Source of the DNA: Salvelinus alpinus
Taxonomy: Eukaryota > Chordata > Actinopteri > Salmoniformes > Salmonidae
Direction of reading: 5' to 3'
Length of the DNA: 64,000 bases
Assembly: GCF_045679555.1 (NCBI RefSeq)
Contig: NC_092092.1
Coordinates: forward strand, 21,312,469 to 21,376,468
Positions 57,601 to 64,000 of the stretch are shown piece by piece (the stretch's first letter is position 1; each line of letters begins with the position of its first letter). The notes below the pieces were generated by a model that was not told the DNA's origin, ran no database searches, and was given only the letters and a program-made list of their open reading frames with translations. The translations under genes were made by a program, and so were the position numbers.

Positions 57601-58793
57601 TGAGTTTGTGATGCACCAGCACAGGCAAACTAATAACCATGTCCATTTCAGTAGCCTTACTATACTGCATATTGGCGTATTGTTAATCTCAACATTATTG
57701 TTTTGGTCACAGTGGGCCAAGCAAGGTTGTCATAGTAAACTAAAACTGAAACTAAAACGAAAATCTAATGGGTTTTCAAGATTGCAGGTTGAATTGAGAT
57801 GAAGTTTATAATTGAAAGGTGGACTCAGCTAGATGAAGTTGCCAGAAGCAGCACTGCAGCATTCGGGCGAGTTTGAGTGGTAAGGCTAAAGCAACCGACT
57901 GTAGATAAAAGTGGAGAAGTGAAGTCGTGAAGATGCATCTGCAACAGTCGAAATTCGGACACTAATGTGTTTTTCCTACAGAAAGGCTCAGATGGCAGTA
58001 TTGCCATTGTTTATAAAACATGTCTCTAACCCCAATACCACACACTCACAAACTGAAATCATAATATAATATAATGTGTGTACATTGTACAATCACTTAG
58101 TGAGAAAGAACCTCAAATATCACATTTATTTGTATATATCCACTGTACACATAAATTGTCGCAAATTGGTTCCTGTTTCAGTCATGTCTTTGTTCAAGTT
58201 TGTGTGGATCAAATAAAAACACCCTCATGATTGGTTGATAGTAGAGCCTCCCACAGTGCAGGGATGGCTGCAGGATGAAGTTGGTGAAGAGCAACTGCAT
58301 AAACTTGCAGTTGACTGCAGTGAAAACTTCATGACCTTCGATCACATGATTTTTGTAAAGTTCATGCAGTTGACATGTAGGCGGAAGTCTGACCATTTTT
58401 TTCCCCAGAATGCAACACACGTTCAAATGCGTGATCACCAACTTGACAAAAGTGATGTGCTTGAACACACCCATTGAGATGAGCATGATGCAAGACTTTG
58501 CTCTCACAGTCGCACTGAGTATCAGCGCATGTGCACGGGTGAGCTTCACGCTGCTACAACGTGGTAGCTATGGGACCAAAACCGAGTAGAAGTTTAACCT
58601 CAATTGACCCATTACTACTATTTGCTTTTTTCATCTACATCATCTCGCTGAGTCTACCTTTTAACCTAACCTAACCTATGTGACCTGACCCATCACCTTA
58701 TGCATTACTGCCCCACAGTGGCAACAAGTGACATCCCCAAATACACAAAAACTATACAACACATAAATGGCTACTTTTTGTCCCTAACACTAA
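57601..58793. other. Intergenic DNA, nothing recognised
   Basis: No supportable gene. The 123-residue - strand frame at 58178-58549 has no domain. A short CCTAA-type run near 58660 is only three units. Confidence 0.4.
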
Positions 58794-58918
58794 GGGCTGG
58801 TTTTCCGGACACAGTTTAAGTTTAGTGCTGGACTAAAAAGCTCTTTCAATTGAGATTCTCCGTTGAGCATGCTTTTTATTCCAACACTAGGCTTAATCTG
58901 TGTCCAGGAAACCAATCC
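58794..58918. mobile_element. Short MITE (GGGCTGGTTTTCCGGACACAG-type ends)
   Basis: GGCTGGTTTTCCGGACACAG and the inverted CTGTGTCCAGGAAACCAATC form imperfect inverted ends around 125 bp. The body (AGTGCTGGACTAAAAAGC, CCAACACTAGGCTTAATC) matches a repeat familiar from salmonids. Confidence 0.75.
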
Positions 58919-59379
58919 TAAAACTAAAACGAGATAATATAAATATTAAATATATTTTTTTTTAAATAAAACTTAAACGAAATAAAAAAGAGTAAAGTGG
59001 ATCTGAAAACGAACTGGAACTAATAGAAAAAAAATATATATATATAAAAACACAAAACTATAATAACCTTGGGGCCAAGCTGAACACGATGCCATGCCTT
59101 TCCATTTATTTAGATGTCTATGTGCTATTGACCCTCGCCCTCCGGAGTAAAGGCTATCATAAGCCCACAGCCTGCTTGTTCATTGTAGTCTAAAATACAA
59201 AATGTAAACTCATAATCAACTAGATGTGTACTGACCTCAAATCGGCTTATTCTTCAACGATGACAACATTTGGATAGCCCACGCAGTTATACATATTTCG
59301 ATGCCTGTTATCCATCTTGCAACCAACAGTATTTTATAGGCCTATGTCACATTTCTGTTATTTTTACTTCAAGCAAATT
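58919..59379. other. AT-rich spacer, nothing recognised
   Basis: Contains a short (AT)n patch at 59036-59046 and TAGGCCTA at 59337-59344. Confidence 0.4.
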
Positions 59380-59395
59380 CCGGTAGATGGCAGTA
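59380..59395 (+). promoter_or_regulatory. CTCF motif (+ strand)
   Basis: CCGGTAGATGGCAGTA matches 15 of 16 consensus positions (G for A at position 3). It has the same orientation as the 52544 site and shares its GTAGATGGCA core. Confidence 0.45.
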
Positions 59396-60359
59396 ACAGC
59401 ACGTGTAATGGTGGCAGGTTGAACTTGTGTCAATGCACATGGCTTTGTGCAGAAACGCTGTGCTCGGAATCGACACTGTCAGGGGCTGTTTGTGAGCACG
59501 AGCTCAGATCCGTGGGTAATCCATTCTACTGGGCTAAACGGAGGTTAAATTGATAAGGGCAACCAGGCTCGAGTCAATCTCCAACCTTTTGTTAAATGCA
59601 GGCTGGGTTTATAGGCTGCTTATGACGCTATAGGTGTGCTCCACATATTTACATAAACTAAAGATGATTTTGCTTTATTTGAATAATTCTCAAATGTGCC
59701 CTGGCAGTCATATTTTTGTTGGAAGTCATTTGGGAAAGGGTGCTGGAGTAAGGATCAGGATTTTGCTTATGTATGGTCCCTTGGATAAGAAAGTTATTTT
59801 TAGTAATATGAATCGCTCTAAAAACCTGTACTGATTCATTTCAAATGACGAAATCTTGCTGTCAGGCTTTATTTAGCTTCATCCCAAGATAATTTATAGG
59901 CAGTGATTCTTGGGGGTAATTCGTTGTGTCCTACCTGTTGACCTAGGCTATTTGAACCAAAACACAAAATATTTCTAAATATATGTAGCCTAACTGTAGT
60001 TGTATGTTATCAATGCCAACAAATATAATATGATAGGATGTGTTAGGTGAAAACAACAAATACAATGTACACTAATATGTATATGATAGTCATAGTTATA
60101 GACTAATAGTTCCCAAATGTGTTTGTTTAAAATAATACAAGGTGTTTCATAAATGTTTTGTGAACGTTTATAAAATACATTTTGAACAATTTGGCCTAAA
60201 AAAAAAATAACAAAGGTTTTTAATTGATCCGGGCATATTTATAATAAATAAAAAGTATTTTTTAGAGGCCATATGTAATTCTGTGTTTTTAGCTGTTTTT
60301 ACACGTGGACGTAGGCTACAGACTTGTTGCGTTGTTCCTTCCATTCATTACAATCTCTA
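59396..60359. other. AT-rich intergenic DNA, nothing recognised
   Basis: No gene or classified element. Confidence 0.4.
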
Positions 60360-60960
60360 AGCCAGTTCAGAAATGGTCAGTAGGTGTCAAATCCCGAGGA
60401 TAGACGAAGAGAGGATGAAAAGGTGTTTACTGGCTTCAACTGGCGGCCAATCTGTCGCTCGTTATTCGTCCTCGGCTGAGCAGGTTTGGGTGTGTGGCCG
60501 AGTCCATCCGGTCCTTTCAATGCTACTGCTAGTGAAGGGACTCGTTTCGCCTAGAACTCTCCCTCTGGTCAAACAATAGAGCCGAACGTTCACTGACAGA
60601 CCATGGAACAATCGCCAATTCATAAGGGAGATGTCACCAACTCGCCAAAGTCCAGCTAACATGGCATTCGTGTAAATGGTTTCTTGCTAATAAACTACTC
60701 TCGAATGATGTCTTTGTTGGGAAGTCAAAGATTATTTACAAAATGAGTCCATTTCTAAACGGTTTCATGATTGTTGGGCAGAGTCGCCGTAGGAGGCGCG
60801 GGAGACTATTGGTGGCTCCGTGCTGACCTCTCCGGCGCAGCAGGGCACCGCAAGCAGCGGCGCTAATTGAGCACGCGGAGCCAGAGGACGACTTCAGCAT
60901 CCTGTCAGGAGATATGAGATATGAGACCAAACTTCATCAATCTCTCTCTCGCTTTCTTCC
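60360..60960. other. GC-richer block, candidate regulatory DNA
   Basis: Non-repetitive and CpG-containing in an AT-rich region, with GCTAATTGAGC (homeodomain core) near 60862 and a weak CTCF-like GTAGGAGGCGC near 60789. Short frames on both strands (68, 66 and 64 residues) have no domain. A conserved element or an unannotated non-coding transcript is possible. Confidence 0.3.
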
Positions 60961-61064
60961 TCTCTCTTTCTCTGCTCAGTTTACTTCTATAATTTTTACC
61001 AATTCACATCCTCCTGACAATATCTATATGAATTAAGTGGACATTTCTTGCTTCTGAAACTAGA

Positions 61065-61200
61065 CAGGGCCTCGTTTCCCAGATCCTTCGTAGCGTTAAG
61101 ATAATCGTTAGAACCGTTTTATGATATCGGCCTACCTTTAGTAGCCGATCTGTTTCCCAGAGCTTTTGTTAGTAATGTTGCTCTTAAAAACATTCAGCCA
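61065..61200. repeat. Possible MITE-like repeat
   Basis: The words CTCGTTTCCCAGATCC, GCGTTAAGATAATCGTTAGA and CTGTTTCCCAGAGC resemble a repeat family I recall from salmonids, but clear inverted termini were not found. Confidence 0.3.
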
Positions 61201-62929
61201 AAGTGCATCGTTAGATGTTTTTCGCCCTTCAGCGTCACTTTATTCACTGAAGATCTCCAATAAACATAGAATAAAGATGTTATGCTAGGTATCTGTCTGA
61301 CCGCGGATAACTTCAGAACTAAGTTCACTACGCATAGGTACAAAGTTACCAAGTATTTGCATATGTTACAAACAAGTGAAAGACAAAACGATGCTTCGGA
61401 TGAAAACCGAGATGATTGCATTAAAAGATAAATAGGCTACATGGGCCTAGAGGCCTATATTTAAATTCTATTGAAATCATATTAAGTTTTATTTTGCCAC
61501 TAGGCTACTGTTTGTAATTTGTGCCTCAATATGTTTCATGATGTGTGACAAGATGTGCGCAATGATGTGCCCAATCTGTGATTTAGTGCATTATTATTGG
61601 GTTATCATAATAAACGGGACTCAATATGTGCAGCCATAGGTGGTAATATCTCTTTAGGAGCTGAAACGTCGTCAGTATTGTGGAAGAATTCTAATGTTAA
61701 ATATTTAAGTGGAGCTTGCTTTTCTTTCGATCCCATCTATCAATATCGACACACTAACGACGCACTTTCTCTCTACGTGCTTGTTTGAGAAACGCTCTTA
61801 AAAGTGTGGCTCGTAAATAACGATGCATCTGGTACGATCGTGCTAATGCTTAATTTTCATCGCAATTTATTTTACAGGACTACGCCACTATGTCAAAATA
61901 TTTGGAAATATGGAGTAGTTTTGGGTAGCATTATATCCTTAATATCACAATTGAATGCGGTTATTTCGTTTCAAATAAAAAATGTCTTAAACGTGGGCCA
62001 GATGATCTAAGACTGAATCTGAGGGACATTATGCAAACTGCTATGAAATAATAATTTGTCTATTTTAAAAATGGTACTATCAAGAGGCTAATAAGCAAAT
62101 CGATAGCAAATGCGGATGTGTAAATGTGTTTAAGATATTTTATCTTTTGGTAAAGGTTTATTCATATGTTTAGTCATCTTGAAAAAAAAAAAAATCTTTA
62201 AAGATCAAATAATGAATCATACTAAACTATGAAAATCGTATTGTGCACAGGTTTTCACAAACTAATGTTATAGTCCTATTTCTCTCCATGTGTTCGTGTT
62301 TTCTATTTTCAGTGCATACAGCAAAGCCCTTAGAAATAGAACCATATAAATAGAATGAACTATTTCATTTCTAATCCCATCTACCATGGCATGAGAATAG
62401 CTGTTGAAAACACAGGTGCTAGCGGTATTTAAGCTACTCATGGGTCTGTCTGCCCAGTGTGCAGAAGGCGCGAGATCAGAGCCATGCCCAGCACCCCACA
62501 CCCTCCATTGAGTAGTAGAGAGGTGTGTTTCGGATGAACAAGCTAAAGTTGGGTTGCTTTCATGTTGTGCTTGTTTAAAATGGGTTATGGAATGGTACTA
62601 ATCGGCATTAAACCATTTTCCCCTGTGCTGACCAGTTTTAAAACGGTAAGCATCAGAGGAGCTATGATCCCATCTGCCTATGGTTCCAAATTAAAGTTCA
62701 AACGGTTGGCTTATACACCACTGATCCTGTATCATAGCTTCTCGTGACCCTTCAATTACTATTTAATAGAATTACAGTTTTAAATCCCAGTAGTTTTAGA
62801 GAGGGAAGAATGTTTATCACGGGCCCTGCATGCCATGGAGACTACATCAGACAGGTGCTTTGTGGCATTCGGAGAACAAGTCATAGACTGCTCCCTTTTT
62901 AGTTTTGAACTGCATGGCAATCCCCTTCT
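61201..62929. other. AT-rich intergenic DNA, nothing recognised
   Basis: No gene supported. Open frames under 80 residues. Confidence 0.4.
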
Positions 62930-62993
62930 CTCTCTCTCTCTCTTTCTCCCTCTCCCTTACTAAACACACACACACATACACGCACACACACAT
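62930..62993. repeat. (CT)n and (CA)n microsatellite patch
   Basis: About 12 CT units followed by an interrupted CA tract. Confidence 0.9.
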
Positions 62994-64000
62994 TTTTGTG
63001 CAAACCTATAGTCCGCCTTCCTACCTTTTCTCATATGATCCTTTGAAATCCAACATATGCTTCGAAATCCTCGAATAACAAATGCGTCAAAATGCATGCT
63101 TTGAGCAACCAATGCAAATTCTTGGAATTGTAAGTAATGATATCTCCACCTGTAGTTTCCAAATTGCAATTGAATAGACCCACACCCTAAATTGTAAAAA
63201 ATTAAATCATGTCAATTAGTTACCTCCCTAAAATGCTGTTAGTATGGTGCAGTAGGCCGGTAGCTTTCTCCACCAATAAGAATATAGTCTACTAACTGTT
63301 TGTTCGACGTCTTACCTTTTTCAAGGCCTGCTTTTTTTTAAACCAAAAGACCCGGTCCTGACAAGAACGCCTGCACTGTGCACTGTGAGGCTGTGCCACT
63401 GCTGCACGCGCTGAATCCGGGTCAGAGGGAACTGCCGCTCTTTGAGAGCTGCATGAATACACAGGAATAGAAAAGTTGTGTTCAGTTAACCGATGAAATC
63501 AGAGAAAAAACGGGGCAGTGCAAGCCTTTCTCACTGCGGACCATGGCCAAATAGTTTTGGGCTGCCTCGCTCGCAAGGTTATGGGAATAGGACAAATAAT
63601 CCATTATTCTGTTTGTTTGACGCACGCACTATAGACCAGACACAGATATGGAGTGAAGAAAAAACACATGCCCGTCCATTGTTGCTGCGCTCGTCTCACA
63701 TTATCGTTTACTTTCTGTACGTATTTAGATGTGAGGATCAGAGACGGCGACTACTCCTGGCAAAGTTATTTTGTCTCATGATATATATTCGACTTGACAG
63801 ATCACGAACAAAACGCTGCACCAGTAATGATCCCTGATGAAACAAAAGACCTAATCGACTTAATAGTTAGAGGTAATATATGTCCTATGTTATATATAGG
63901 CCTATAATGCCATCTGCAAAATGTCAACCACCTGCAAAATGTACATTTACTTTTTTTTTAATACATAAACTATTTGTTTAAAGTTATTCTTAGTTAAGCT
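62994..64000. other. Right-end unique DNA
   Basis: No gene. The 114-residue frame at 63493-63837 has no recognisable domain, and codon composition gives no support. The block 63340-63480 is GC-richer. Any six3 gene would lie further right and is not seen here. Confidence 0.4.

Noticed and set aside
58656..58690. Telomere-like CCTAA run
   Set aside because: Only about three imperfect units, too short to be an interstitial telomeric array.
60373..60662. Possible small genes on both strands
   Set aside because: No domain, no splice or start context, and overlapping frames on both strands of a GC-rich block.
63493..63837. 114-residue open frame near the right end
   Set aside because: It has no recognisable domain and composition that looks like random translation.

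Overview
The window is vertebrate nuclear DNA, almost certainly from a salmonid fish (salmon, trout or charr). The evidence is the repeat content: at least six Tc1-like element copies, tRNA-derived SINE-like fragments, hAT, piggyBac and Tigger-type elements, a DIRS-like retroelement and very long dinucleotide arrays, a mix I recognise from salmonid genomes. There are no bacterial operons, CRISPR arrays or prophage.

Only one host protein-coding gene can be supported: six2, a SIX-family homeobox transcription factor, on the + strand. It has two coding exons (34664-35223 and 36690-36993) separated by a 1.47 kb intron and encodes 287 residues. About 34.6 kb upstream and 27 kb downstream contain no other credible host gene. 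In vertebrates six2 and six3 are linked tail to tail, so six3 would be expected beyond the right edge; this is inference.

Layout: 0-9 kb holds decayed Tc1-like copies, a hAT element with a target-site duplication and a TIR element. 9.1-9.9 kb carries two minisatellites. 10-21 kb is largely non-repetitive, candidate cis-regulatory DNA, broken by long TG and TCTG arrays and by a 2.4 kb inverted-repeat element that contains a Tigger fragment. 21-27.3 kb holds more transposon copies. 27.3-34.6 kb is mostly unique sequence leading to the six2 promoter, with a GC-rich TCF/LEF-site block at 30.4-30.9 kb. 37-41 kb is unique 3' flank. 41-58 kb is repeat-rich: a Tc1-like copy, a 1.1 kb AGT-triplet tract, a CA array, a DIRS-like element on the - strand, SINE-like pieces and a full-length but decayed Tc1-like element. 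58-64 kb is mostly unique.

The most interesting signals are: (1) candidate CTCF motifs, - strand at 46.9 kb and + strand at 52.5 and 59.4 kb, the divergent arrangement known for the TAD border between six2 and six3; (2) a strong clustering of the palindrome TAGGCCTA around six2; (3) two in-frame splice donors 6 nt apart at the end of six2 exon 1; and (4) an Ala-to-Gly change at a normally invariant homeodomain position. All regulatory calls rest on motifs read by eye, without alignments.
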